DNA from: Carboxylicivirga sp. M1479
GTDB lineage: Bacteria; Bacteroidota; Bacteroidia; Bacteroidales; Marinilabiliaceae
Reading direction: 5' to 3'
Length of the DNA stretch: 64,000 nt
NCBI RefSeq assembly: GCF_007097485.1
Contig: NZ_VKDE01000018.1
Span: forward strand, 168,892-232,891
A program made the translations under genes and the position numbers. This document shows positions 17,707-26,093 of this stretch, one piece after another. The notes beneath the pieces were generated by a model. It had not been told where the DNA came from. It was given only the letters and a program-made list of their open reading frames with translations, and did no database searches. The stretch's first letter is position 1. The number at the start of each line of letters is the position of its first letter.

Positions 17707-18732
17707 TTATTCAGTAACTGCTTCCTCATTTTCCTTGCTAAGCATTGCTGCCTTTTCTTCTTCCAAACTTTTTATTTCTTCAATTTTAGTTTGGTTAACA
17801 AAGAAGTAAGCGTTGATCATACTCATGTCGTGTTCATCTGGCAAAGGCTCGTGTTTAGCAAATTTTACTAGGTCGGCAGTCATTAGTATCTGCTTTAAAT
17901 TATCTGATGATTTAACATCCCTAAAGTTGATTTCCTTTAAGGAGTCCATAATTTCATCAGTTGTTTGCTCCATGGCTCGTATCTCAAAGCGCTCCTCCAT
18001 GTAATGACGCAAAGTATCAGTAACGGATGAATAATATTCCTTAATACGATTCTGTTGCCAAAGCTTTTCTTGCTTTATCTTATCTAGTTCACTCAAAGCT
18101 CTTTCATGAGCTGGAATAACTGGCACTTCCTTTTTGAAAATTTTCACTGGAATATCCCTTCCCATATACTTAAGAATGATAAAAGTAACGATGCCAGCTA
18201 ATAAAATAATACCCAATACCCAAGGTAGGTATTTGTAAAGTTCAGAAAGGTGGAATGGTGTTGAAATAGGTTTTTTGATGTCCATGATGCCTTTTTGAGG
18301 ATCGACTTCCTCAAAAGGGTTAATAACCATCAAAGCCATGGCTTCTGTTTGAACTAACTGATTGATTTTTTCTCCAGCCTGCTCAAATACGATTGGCGGA
18401 ACGTAATGCAAGCCACTATCAAACGAAGTAATACGCAGGTTCTGCTCAATTAGTAGCCTGCCATTTTCTCGATTTAAAGTGTCCAACTCGCTCAAACGAA
18501 CAATTTCTATGTTTTTAGTAATTGTATCGGTCAAAAGCGGGAATGGCAAGTCTAATCCATCAGGTTGACTTAACTGTAACTTTAAATCAATTTGGCCACC
18601 AATAAATATTACGGTTGAGTCCATGGTTGCCGACACAGATACGTTTTGAGCAACGCTGTTGCTTTGAAAGCCGAATAATATCAAGCTTACTGCTAGCAAT
18701 AGTGTTTGTTGTATATGTTTCTTAATACTCAT
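17707..18732 (-). CDS. Bat-operon membrane protein of unknown function
   Basis: A 341-residue protein with a signal peptide (ends NSVAQ, about residue 30), an extracytoplasmic beta domain of about 125 residues, a single membrane helix at about 170-190, and a cytoplasmic tail with a helical region near 205-330. A protein of this shape is common between the DUF58 and batA genes of Bacteroidota, similar in layout to DUF4381-like proteins, but I cannot name it. Its start codon abuts the stop of the DUF58 gene, showing that it belongs to the operon. It probably contributes to the same envelope complex as BatA and BatD. Confidence 0.82.
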   Translation of the reverse strand: MSIKKHIQQTLLLAVSLILFGFQSNSVAQNVSVSATMDSTVIFIGGQIDLKLQLSQPDGLDLPFPLLTDTITKNIEIVRLSELDTLNRENGRLLIEQNLRITSFDSGLHYVPPIVFEQAGEKINQLVQTEAMALMVINPFEEVDPQKGIMDIKKPISTPFHLSELYKYLPWVLGIILLAGIVTFIILKYMGRDIPVKIFKKEVPVIPAHERALSELDKIKQEKLWQQNRIKEYYSSVTDTLRHYMEERFEIRAMEQTTDEIMDSLKEINFRDVKSSDNLKQILMTADLVKFAKHEPLPDEHDMSMINAYFFVNQTKIEEIKSLEEEKAAMLSKENEEAVTE

Positions 18733-19599
18733 TTAAATACGTTTTTTAAATAATGAAATCAATGCTTTAACATAGTCTTCATCTGTTCGCACTGATACAT
18801 TGTCAACCCCACATTTGCTGAATAGTCGCCTTGTTGAGTCATGCTTTTCTCTCCACCATTTACTATAAGCCTCTCTTACGCCTTTGTTGGAGGTGTCCGC
18901 CCACTGGTATTGGCCTGTTTCAGCATCTTTAAGCTTAATCATTCCAATAGATGGAATTTCTGTTTCCCGTTTATCAAACACCTTTAAGGCCACCACATCG
19001 TGCTTTTGGTTGGCTATTTTTAAAGCGTCTTCGAAATTATCATCTATAAAATCGGAGATGAGAAACGTGGTACAGCGCTTTTTAATGGCATTGGTTAGAT
19101 ACTTTAAAGCTTCCGATATATTGGTTTCGCGATGCTCGGGTGTAAATGTGATAAATTCTCTGATGATATGGAGAATATGCTTTTTACCTTTCTTGGGCGG
19201 AATAAATTTCTCTATCCTGTCGCTAAAAAAGATAACTCCAATTTTATCGTTGTTTTGTATGGCCGAGAAAGCCAATACAGCAGCCATCTCAGTAATTACA
19301 TTCTTTTTGTATTTAAAAGAGGTGCCGAACTCTCGCGATCCCGATACATCAATCATCAAAAGAACAGTTAACTCACGTTCTTCCTCAAATATTTTAATAT
19401 ATGGATGATTAAAGCGAGCAGTTACATTCCAGTCGATGTTTCTAATATCATCGCCGTATTGATATTCGCGTACCTCACTAAACGTCATACCACGCCCTTT
19501 AAACGCTGAGTGGTACTCGCCAGCAAATATATTCGCCGACAAGCCACGCGTTTTTATCTCTATCTGACGTACTTTTTTTAATAAATCCGTTGCTTCCAA
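18733..19599 (-). CDS. DUF58 domain protein (VWA-like)
   Basis: A 288-residue cytoplasmic protein of the DUF58 family, an invariable companion of MoxR ATPases. The hallmark segment is EVREYQYGDDIRNIDWN (about residues 40-56), followed by the VWA-like strand and MIDAS-type motif IDVSGS near 94-99. It presumably acts as an adaptor between MoxR and the BatA/BatB proteins. The gene lies 81 bases after moxR; that spacer contains a heptamer tandem repeat. Its stop codon abuts the start codon of the next gene. Confidence 0.94.
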   Translation of the reverse strand: MEATDLLKKVRQIEIKTRGLSANIFAGEYHSAFKGRGMTFSEVREYQYGDDIRNIDWNVTARFNHPYIKIFEEERELTVLLMIDVSGSREFGTSFKYKKNVITEMAAVLAFSAIQNNDKIGVIFFSDRIEKFIPPKKGKKHILHIIREFITFTPEHRETNISEALKYLTNAIKKRCTTFLISDFIDDNFEDALKIANQKHDVVALKVFDKRETEIPSIGMIKLKDAETGQYQWADTSNKGVREAYSKWWREKHDSTRRLFSKCGVDNVSVRTDEDYVKALISLFKKRI

Positions 19600-19644
19600 T
19601 CTAATTGCTTTAGAAGTTAAACAAGTAATTCTGTTTGTACAGGA

Positions 19645-19679
19645 AGCTAATAGCTAATAGCTAATAGCCAATGGCTATT
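19645..19679. repeat. Heptamer tandem repeat and palindrome between moxR and the DUF58 gene
   Basis: AGCTAAT occurs three times in tandem (19645-19665), followed by a one-mismatch copy AGCCAAT (19666-19672). The end of the array also forms the perfect inverted repeat AATAGCC-AAT-GGCTATT (19663-19679). The array lies just beyond the moxR stop codon, inside the operon. Confidence 0.85.
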
Positions 19680-19680
19680 A

Positions 19681-20676
19681 CTAAGGTACTTCAACTTGGT
19701 TTAGTATTTCGCTAATGATTTCTTCCGACGTGACGTTGTTGGCCTCTGCTTCGTACGATAATCCAATACGGTGACGTAATACATCGTGGCAAATAGCTCG
19801 CACATCTTCTGGAATTACATAACCGCGACGCTTAATAAATGCATAGGCCTTGGCAGCCATCGATAAGCTAATACTAGCACGTGGTGAAGCACCAAAAGAA
19901 ATCATGTCTTTGAATTTCTCCAATCCATATTGTTCAGGATATCTGGTGGCAAAAGTTATGTCTACAATGTATTTCTCAATTTTCTCATCCATATACACAT
20001 CTTTAACTACCTGACGTGCGCGAACAATATCTTCTGGTTTAAGGATGGTAGAAGCTTTTGGGAATGATTTAGCCAGGTTGTGACGAATAATCATTTGCTC
20101 TTCTTCTTTTTTAGGGTAGTCCAAAACCAACTTCAGCATAAAACGGTCAACCTGTGCTTCTGGTAGTGGGTAGGTTCCTTCCTGTTCAACCGGGTTTTGT
20201 GTGGCCATTACTAAGAAAGGCTCTTCTAAAGGATAGGTTGTTTCGCCAATTGTTACCTGGCGTTCCTGCATGGCCTCTAATAGAGCACTCTGTACCTTTG
20301 CCGGAGCACGGTTAATCTCATCGGCCAATACAAAGTTGGTGAAGATTGGTCCTTGCTTTACAATGAACTCTTCCTTCTTCTGGCTATAAATCATCGTACC
20401 CAAAAGGTCGGCAGGTAATAAGTCTGGCGTAAACTGTATGCGCGAAAATTTGGCGTCAACCACATTGGCCAGTGTGTTAATAGCTAATGTTTTTGCTAGT
20501 CCTGGAACACCTTCTAATAAAATATGTCCATCGGATAACAAACCAATTAGTAAGCCTTCAATCATGTGTTTCTGACCAACAATAACTTTGTTCATCTCCA
20601 TTGTTAGTAGGTCAACAAAAGAGCTTTCTTCTTTAATGCGTTCGTTTATCGCTTTAATATCTACGGATTGTTCCAT
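19681..20676 (-). CDS. MoxR-family AAA+ ATPase, first gene of the Bat operon
   Basis: A 331-residue AAA+ ATPase with Walker A GVPGLAKT (56-63), Walker B of the form LADEINRAP (about 116-124), sensor 1 in ATQNP and a lid domain at the C terminus. MoxR proteins act as chaperones that activate or assemble partner proteins containing VWA domains, here most likely DUF58, BatA and BatB. It is the promoter-proximal gene. A -7 element on the minus strand lies about 200 bases upstream of its ATG. Confidence 0.95.
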   Translation of the reverse strand: MEQSVDIKAINERIKEESSFVDLLTMEMNKVIVGQKHMIEGLLIGLLSDGHILLEGVPGLAKTLAINTLANVVDAKFSRIQFTPDLLPADLLGTMIYSQKKEEFIVKQGPIFTNFVLADEINRAPAKVQSALLEAMQERQVTIGETTYPLEEPFLVMATQNPVEQEGTYPLPEAQVDRFMLKLVLDYPKKEEEQMIIRHNLAKSFPKASTILKPEDIVRARQVVKDVYMDEKIEKYIVDITFATRYPEQYGLEKFKDMISFGASPRASISLSMAAKAYAFIKRRGYVIPEDVRAICHDVLRHRIGLSYEAEANNVTSEEIISEILNQVEVP

Positions 20677-21007
20677 GATGATTATTTTATCTAGTTTTTA
20701 TATTTTTTCAATAGTTTTTTTTACACTCAATCCAAATTAACACAAACTTGGTCTATCCAAATATTTTAAATTCGTTAATTTTTGTTAAGTCATTAAGACT
20801 TTAACGATTCTTTAACGATTCTTATTTTCAATATTAACAAACCTTAAAGCCTGTTTTTTTATTTCAGCAGAAACAAAAATAGCACGAATTTAACACTATA
20901 TAGGCATTTTGGGGCGATGATTTTCCTCTTTCGCACAATGCTTTTGCAAGTAATTGGTCCTTTAAGGAAATATTAACAATTTAGCAGCCCAATAAAAACA
21001 ATAAAGC
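20677..21007. promoter_or_regulatory. Divergent intergenic region with putative Bat operon promoter
   Basis: A 331-base AT-rich region between moxR (leftward) and the PHP gene (rightward). On the minus strand TATTTTTG (20881-20874) is a perfect -7 element and would give a leader of about 190 bases for moxR; no TTG occurs at the standard distance. The direct repeat TTTAACGATTCTTTAACGAT lies at about 20801-20820. No clear rightward promoter was seen. Confidence 0.45.
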
Positions 21008-21868
21008 ATGCAATATTTTAGCTTTCATACGCATTCTGATTTCTGTGATGGTAAAGCATCGGTGGAAGAGGTTTGTGAAAAAGCAATAGAACTTGGCTTA
21101 GGTGCTGTTGGTTTTTCGAGTCACGCACCAGTTGCTTTTGAAACCACCTGGGCAATGAACTTCCATAAAATGGATAGTTATGTGAAAGAGGTAGAACGTT
21201 GTCGACTAAAGTACAAGGACCAATTGGAGGTGTATCGCTCTTTAGAAACGGATTTTATCGCACCAGGAAAAAGTATTCCCTTTGATGAGTATCGGGCTTT
21301 GGGTCAGTTGGATTACATAATTGGTTCGGTTCATTTGGTGGCTAACCCACAAAGCCAGCAGGGTTTGTGGTTTTTAGATGGACCTGTGGAGAATTATGAA
21401 AAGGGCTTGAATACCTGCTTCAATGGTGATGCTGTTGCAGCTGTACAACAATATTACAGCCAGATTCAAGAAATGGTTCGAACACAAAAGCCTGATGTGA
21501 TTGCACACATGGATAAAGTGGTGATGAATAATAAAAACCGCTTTTTTACCGAAGAGGATGCGTGGTATCAGGATGTGGTAGAGGAGACCTTGCAGGTAAT
21601 TGCTAAAAGTGAAAGTATTGTGGAGATTAATACGCGCGGTATATATCGAGGAAAATACCATACGTGGTTTCCTAATGAGCGAATTATTAAGCGATGTGTC
21701 GATTTGAATATTCCTTTAACGGTATCGGTTGATGCCCATCATCCTGATGAATTGATCGCTGGATTTGAAGAGGCTGTACTAGCTCTTCAGAAAATGGGAT
21801 GCCGATATTTAAGTGTTTTTACCGAGCTGGGCTGGGAACAAAAAGGCATAAGTGCTGTTTTGTTTTAA
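21008..21868 (+). CDS. PHP-domain phosphatase, histidinol-phosphatase type
   Basis: A 286-residue protein of the HisK/HIS2 branch of PHP phosphoesterases. Metal ligands are visible in order: HTH (residues 7-9), the SHAP segment near 37-40, a Glu in LETDF near 79, SVHLV near 108, AHMDK near 161-165, and DAHHPDE near 245. The family hydrolyses L-histidinol phosphate in histidine synthesis or related phosphate esters. No other histidine gene is close, so the assignment rests on the fold and length. The BFD-like gene follows 35 bases later. Confidence 0.88.
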   Translation: MQYFSFHTHSDFCDGKASVEEVCEKAIELGLGAVGFSSHAPVAFETTWAMNFHKMDSYVKEVERCRLKYKDQLEVYRSLETDFIAPGKSIPFDEYRALGQLDYIIGSVHLVANPQSQQGLWFLDGPVENYEKGLNTCFNGDAVAAVQQYYSQIQEMVRTQKPDVIAHMDKVVMNNKNRFFTEEDAWYQDVVEETLQVIAKSESIVEINTRGIYRGKYHTWFPNERIIKRCVDLNIPLTVSVDAHHPDELIAGFEEAVLALQKMGCRYLSVFTELGWEQKGISAVLF

Positions 21869-21903
21869 GCTAAAAAAATATGACCAATAAAAAGTAGATA
21901 AAT

Positions 21904-22092
21904 ATGTTTGATGATAATGATTTTGTATGCCGTCACATGCAGTTAACAAAGGCTGATATTGTGAAAGTGATAAACGATAAAAATATTAGCTCATTTGAAG
22001 CACTTCAGGACGAAACGGATGTGGCCACTATTTGTGGTAGCTGCGTGGCTGATATTGAAGAGATATTAGAAGAAGAAATTGCCAAGAGGTGA
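21904..22092 (+). CDS. Small BFD-like [2Fe-2S] protein with an altered cluster motif
   Basis: A 62-residue protein with the pattern of bacterioferritin-associated ferredoxin-like domains: a Cys pair region near the N terminus, a central helix of the form 'LTKADIVKVI', and CGSC (C44, C47) before a helix. In place of the usual CxC the first pair is C9 and H11, so the cluster ligands would be Cys3His1 or the fold may bind no cluster. The gene lies downstream of the PHP phosphatase and may be co-transcribed. A role in iron-sulfur handling or redox is inferred from the family. Confidence 0.75.
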   Translation: MFDDNDFVCRHMQLTKADIVKVINDKNISSFEALQDETDVATICGSCVADIEEILEEEIAKR

Positions 22093-22166
22093 TGAGTGTG
22101 ATTAAGTGCGAAGTGCCAAGTGATTGGTTGGAATTGTTCGTCAGTTCATCACTATGCACTATTGCA

Positions 22167-23390
22167 CTATTTTTTATCAATCATTAATAAGGAACTATCG
22201 CCATAGCTTAAAAAGCGAAAGTCGTTGTCGTAGGCATATTGGTAGATTTTTTTCCAATTATCGCCCACAATAGCGCTTATTAATAATAGCAGGGTGCTTT
22301 GTGGTTGATGGAAATTAGTAACCAAGCCATTAATGACTTTAAACGAATAGCCAGGAACGATGATGATGGCTGTTTTGCCGGCCAGGTGGCTTAGCTTTTT
22401 CTCTTCCATAAAATCCAATAGGGCCCTAAAAGCTTCTTCTTTGCTGTAGCTGCCTTTTAGGTTATACGGATCCCATTGTTCAATGCCATTGGCAATGCTT
22501 TCATTACTTAATATACGTACTCCATACCAATAAAGACTTTCGAGGGTGCGCACCGATGTTGTGCCCACTGCTATTAATTCATCTTGATGGGCAATTAAAC
22601 GTTTGAGGGCATCTTTTTCAATCACAAAATGTTCAATGTGCATGTCGTGATCAGCAATTTCTTCTGATTTAACTGGTTTGAATGTGCCAGCGCCCACGTG
22701 TAAAGTCACATTTAACAATGGGTGACCTTTTGTTTGTAGGGTGTTTAGTATATTATCGGTAAAGTGAAGTCCTGCGGTTGGTGCAGCGACAGAGCCTTGG
22801 TGCTGCGAGTAAACCGTTTGGTAACGGTCTTTATCAATGTCTTCCGTTTCTCTATTTAAATAGGGCGGGATGGGCGTTAGGCCAATCTCTTCGATTAATT
22901 CGGCAAATGAAAAATTGGAGTTATCCCAAGAGAAATTAATGCTATAGGCATCGTGAAGCCTTTCTCCTTTTGTGAGTTTTATGCAAACCTCTTCTCCGTT
23001 AATCATTAAATCTTTTGAAAGTTCGCCGTCTTTCCACTTACGTGCGTTGCCTACAATGCATTTCCAGGTGGTTTGTTCTCTACTGTCAAATGCCATTTGA
23101 ACTTCGGCAGGAGAAAGTGGTTCCAAACAAAATATCTCTATTTCCGCTCCGGTTACTTTTTTGAATTTAAGGCGAGCACGAATGACTTTAGTGTTATTAA
23201 AGGCAAGCATCGCCTTGCTCGGAATGGCATCTATGATCGATGGAAAGCTTGTTTCCTCAATACATTCGTTTTTGTAAATCAATAATTTTGACTCGTCGCG
23301 GTTGGCCAACGGATATTTGGCAATTCGCTCATTGGGTAAGTCGTAAGTAAAATCACTAATCGATATTGTTGGCTTAATCATAGGATGCAT
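22167..23390 (-). CDS. queA: S-adenosylmethionine:tRNA ribosyltransferase-isomerase QueA
   Basis: A 407-residue cytoplasmic enzyme that transfers the ribosyl part of SAM to preQ1 in the tRNA anticodon wobble position during queuosine synthesis. Family motifs include 'SDFTYDLPNERIAKYP' at the start, 'VAAPTAGLHFT' near residue 200, 'VGAGTFKPV' and the final 'VTNFHQPQSTLLLLISA'. The start is ATG 23390 or the second Met at 23381; both precede the conserved part. The length is slightly above that of E. coli QueA (356), as is usual in Bacteroidota. The gene is divergent from the DUF2027-Smr gene and convergent with the BFD-like gene. Confidence 0.95.
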   Translation of the reverse strand: MHPMIKPTISISDFTYDLPNERIAKYPLANRDESKLLIYKNECIEETSFPSIIDAIPSKAMLAFNNTKVIRARLKFKKVTGAEIEIFCLEPLSPAEVQMAFDSREQTTWKCIVGNARKWKDGELSKDLMINGEEVCIKLTKGERLHDAYSINFSWDNSNFSFAELIEEIGLTPIPPYLNRETEDIDKDRYQTVYSQHQGSVAAPTAGLHFTDNILNTLQTKGHPLLNVTLHVGAGTFKPVKSEEIADHDMHIEHFVIEKDALKRLIAHQDELIAVGTTSVRTLESLYWYGVRILSNESIANGIEQWDPYNLKGSYSKEEAFRALLDFMEEKKLSHLAGKTAIIIVPGYSFKVINGLVTNFHQPQSTLLLLISAIVGDNWKKIYQYAYDNDFRFLSYGDSSLLMIDKK

Positions 23391-23411
23391 TTTTAGCGCG
23401 ACAAATTTAAT

Positions 23412-23419
23412 TAACTTTG
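23412..23419 (+). promoter_or_regulatory. -7 element for the DUF2027-Smr gene
   Basis: A perfect TAACTTTG lies 93 bases before the ATG at 23512, in the divergent spacer with queA. No TTG was found at the expected -33 position. Confidence 0.5.
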
Positions 23420-23511
23420 CGTGACTGCACCAAATATTAGGTGTTGATAGTTGTTAAGAATGGTTTAGAATAAGCTGTTTTATTAAAAATGTTAATTAAA
23501 AATCTTAAAAT

Positions 23512-24522
23512 ATGAATGTTAAGGCAGGTGATGTTGTTCGTTTTTTAAATGCCAGTGGTGGCGGAACAGTTGTGCGTGTGGATGGTAAGCTCGCTTATGT
23601 TGACGATGAGGATGGCTTTGAAGTGCCGGTGCTGATGCATGAATGTGTCGTTATCCAGGGTGAAACTAAAAAGGATAAAGGCGGTGATGCTGCCGTGGAA
23701 GAAGAGGAGGAGCTTGTTGAGTATGTTGAGGAGCCTGGTAATGATGCATCGCCACAGTTTTATTTGGCATTTTTACAAGGTGATAAACCAGGTCAGGTGT
23801 CGGGCGATTTAAGGGTGCAGGCTATTAATGACAGTAATTACTTTGTTTTTTATACCATAAGTAACCTGCGTCGCGATGGTGATTTAGATTTGTTTTACCA
23901 TGGCACTGTAGAGCCAAATACCAAGGTGGCTTTGGATAAATTGGCAGTAACGCAGTTGGATGATCGTCAATGGCAAGTGAACCTTACCTTGTTTAAAAAA
24001 GATAAAACGTACACTAACTTCCAGCCTGTTTCAGAGGTGGTGAAGATTAAGGCAACACGCTTTTTAAAGGATAATGTTTTTGCCGACAATTCTTACTACC
24101 ACGAGCGAGCGGTTCTATTACCGGTTATAAAAGGTGAGTTTGAGCGAAAGTTGGAGGCTTTAAGTGATAAGGATATATCAAAGGTTATTCAAGAGAAAGA
24201 GGCAAAGCCTAAAGTAAAGAAGTTTGCTCGACGCGATGAGCCATCAATACTGGAGGTTGATTTACACATTGATGAGCTGATTGATTCAACGGCGGGTATG
24301 AGTAATGGTGAGATTATTACGATTCAACTCGATCGATTTAAGCAGGTAATGGCCGATAATCAAACGAATAAAGGTCGTAAGCTGGTATTTATCCATGGCG
24401 TTGGTAATGGTAAGTTAAAAACAGAAGTGCGCAAGTTGTTAGATCGTCAATATAAAAAGCATAATTATCAGGATGCATCTTTTCAAGAGTATGGTTACGG
24501 TGCTACAATGGTGATTATCTAG
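23512..24522 (+). CDS. DUF2027 protein with C-terminal Smr (MutS2-type) domain
   Basis: A 336-residue cytoplasmic protein. Residues 1-50 form a small SH3-like beta domain ('VKAGDVVRFLNASGGGTVVRV'), followed by an acidic linker, a middle DUF2027 beta domain, and a C-terminal Smr domain from about residue 240 with LDLH and the characteristic 'FIHGVGNGKL' loop. Smr domains bind branched nucleic acid or collided ribosomes and often nick; the DUF2027-Smr combination is typical of Bacteroidota and uncharacterised. The acidic patch EEEEELVEYVEE lies near residues 64-75. It is a stand-alone gene with its own -7 element. Confidence 0.9.
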   Translation: MNVKAGDVVRFLNASGGGTVVRVDGKLAYVDDEDGFEVPVLMHECVVIQGETKKDKGGDAAVEEEEELVEYVEEPGNDASPQFYLAFLQGDKPGQVSGDLRVQAINDSNYFVFYTISNLRRDGDLDLFYHGTVEPNTKVALDKLAVTQLDDRQWQVNLTLFKKDKTYTNFQPVSEVVKIKATRFLKDNVFADNSYYHERAVLLPVIKGEFERKLEALSDKDISKVIQEKEAKPKVKKFARRDEPSILEVDLHIDELIDSTAGMSNGEIITIQLDRFKQVMADNQTNKGRKLVFIHGVGNGKLKTEVRKLLDRQYKKHNYQDASFQEYGYGATMVII

Positions 24523-24934
24523 CTTGATGTAGCAAGATGCCGTTTTTTCCTATTCACGTTGCCGAGCTTGAAAGGATAAGAAATAAAGTTCATGTAATTA
24601 TTACCTAGTCTTTATTTCAGCAAGCACTAATCGATAGTGATACAAAAAATAATAGCCGCAGTTTTAAGAGAGTTGATTCTTTTAAAGCTGCGGCTTTTTT
24701 ATTGATGGTGTTTGGTGTGTTGATTGAAGTATACATGGCTCCGTGCTTGTTTGTGTGCAGGAGTTGTGCTTGTAACGTCCATGTATGTAGGTTGTTGTGG
24801 GGCAGGATGTTGTTTTTAATTATGACGTTTGTCATTGTTTAGTTTAACATAGCTGGGCTACTTTTATAATGACAAAATAAGAGTGTCTTGAGATATTAAG
24901 GTGCTTAAATCATAACTAAACTAAATTTTTAATC
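24523..24934. other. Intergenic region without a gene, containing a strong terminator
   Basis: About 410 bases. It contains the long hairpin at 24654-24700. Downstream, TACTTTTA at 24859-24866 resembles a -7 element with one mismatch and may serve the gene at 24935. A short antisense frame overlapping the hairpin is not convincing. Confidence 0.5.
24654..24700 (+). terminator. Rho-independent terminator of the DUF2027-Smr gene
   Basis: AGCCGCAG (24654-24661) pairs with CTGCGGCT (24688-24695). The stem extends further through TTTTAAGAG/CTTTTAAAG-type arms, and the hairpin is followed by a T run to 24700. Confidence 0.88.
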
Positions 24935-25594
24935 ATGAGTGTACGAATATCTAATTCTAATGAAACAATTCTTGAAGATACTCGCGTGTCTTTAACTAAT
25001 GTCGAAGAACAGACTGAAATTGCCGCTGTTATGTCGGAGTATGGCTATGGGTCTGAAGAATTATTGCCTGGAAAGGCATTGCTCGACTTGGCCAATCAGG
25101 CTTATAGTAATAGTAGAAGAGAGGCTTATGAAGAGAGTGAGGCCTATGCTGCTTTTGCAACTTGCAGGGGTGAGCTTGAGGCAACTTATGCTGTCTTTCG
25201 TAAGAAAGCTAAGGTTGTTTTTCGAAATGATCAATTAACGCTCGATTTATTGGGTGTAAGTGGCGATACGCCTAGGGCTTATGTAAGCTGGCTTAATAGT
25301 GTGCGCAACTGCTGTAAGTTGGCCTTGGGGAGTGAGACTATCCTTGCCGGCATGGGGCGTTTGAATTGTAGTAGTGAGGATTTTCAGGCTTGTTTGGATA
25401 AGTGTGATAACTTGGATGTTTTACGAGCTGCCTATTTGCGCGAAAAAGGAGAGTCGCAAAATGCAACTAAAACAAAAGATGCCGCATTTGTTGAGTTGGA
25501 TAAGTGGATGCGCGACTTTTATGCAGTGGCAAAAATAGCGCTCGAAGATCAGCCTCAGTTATTGGAGTCCTTGGGTGTGGTAGTGAAAAGTTGA
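24935..25594 (+). CDS. Unrecognised helical-repeat protein, paralogue A
   Basis: A 219-residue, predicted all-helical protein without a signal peptide or membrane segment. It is a clear paralogue of the protein at 26094-26750: both carry 'YGY-(G)SEELL' near residues 35-45, similar length, and the near-identical ending (LLESLGVVVKS here, LLMSLGIRVKE there). Inside the protein a motif of the form AK-(V/I)-(V/A)-x8-LLxxLGV occurs at about residues 80-96 and 197-214, with a degenerate copy near 117-133, which indicates an internal repeat. I cannot assign a function. It is followed by its own terminator, so it is probably monocistronic. Confidence 0.75.
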   Translation: MSVRISNSNETILEDTRVSLTNVEEQTEIAAVMSEYGYGSEELLPGKALLDLANQAYSNSRREAYEESEAYAAFATCRGELEATYAVFRKKAKVVFRNDQLTLDLLGVSGDTPRAYVSWLNSVRNCCKLALGSETILAGMGRLNCSSEDFQACLDKCDNLDVLRAAYLREKGESQNATKTKDAAFVELDKWMRDFYAVAKIALEDQPQLLESLGVVVKS

Positions 25595-25622
25595 TAATTA
25601 GCTAACTGAATATCGGGAAAAG

Positions 25623-25654
25623 AGCCCCGCTTTCTTTATTGAAGGCGGGGCTTT
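25623..25654 (+). terminator. Rho-independent terminator of helical-repeat gene A
   Basis: AGCCCCGC (25623-25630) pairs with GCGGGGCT (25644-25651). The run of T residues is short (TTTGTG). Confidence 0.8.
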
Positions 25655-26093
25655 GTGTTTTATAAGCTCGTCTTCCTCATTTATAAGAGCAGCGGGTTCG
25701 AAGCTTAAGTGTGCAAGGCCTTTTGCTTAGTCCTTGGCTCTCAAGCAATACTTGTCTTCATCAAAAATAGCACCGTCTTCATTCTTACTTAAAATTGTAA
25801 TCATCCTTGGATCTAAAATTCTTATCTATTTGAATAATGTAGAATCCTTTATAAGTTTTCTATTAATCTAATTTATATCTACAGAAATCTTGGATAATAC
25901 GAGATTTACCTTTTATATAAATGTAAAATCCTTAAGTCTATTATATATCTAACATACTATAAATAGATAATAACATTTAAGTAATAGAAATATATCAAGG
26001 GGCGATTTATACTGTCTTTTTAAATTAATGTTACATTTATTTTGAAATATTTATTAAAATGTCTTAATTAGTTGAATAATTTAAAGATTAAGA
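25655..26093. other. Very AT-rich intergenic region
   Basis: About 440 bases with no gene. Most of it from 25790 is extremely AT-rich with short palindromic stretches (for example TCTATTATATATCTA and TAAATAGATAATA). No convincing -7 element was found upstream of 26094. The segment GGGTTCGAA near 25690 looks superficially like a tRNA T-loop, but the stem does not form. Confidence 0.4.

Noticed and set aside
25680..25705. tRNA-like GGGTTCGAA in the AT-rich gap
   Set aside because: The 5-bp T stem does not form and no acceptor or anticodon arm is present.
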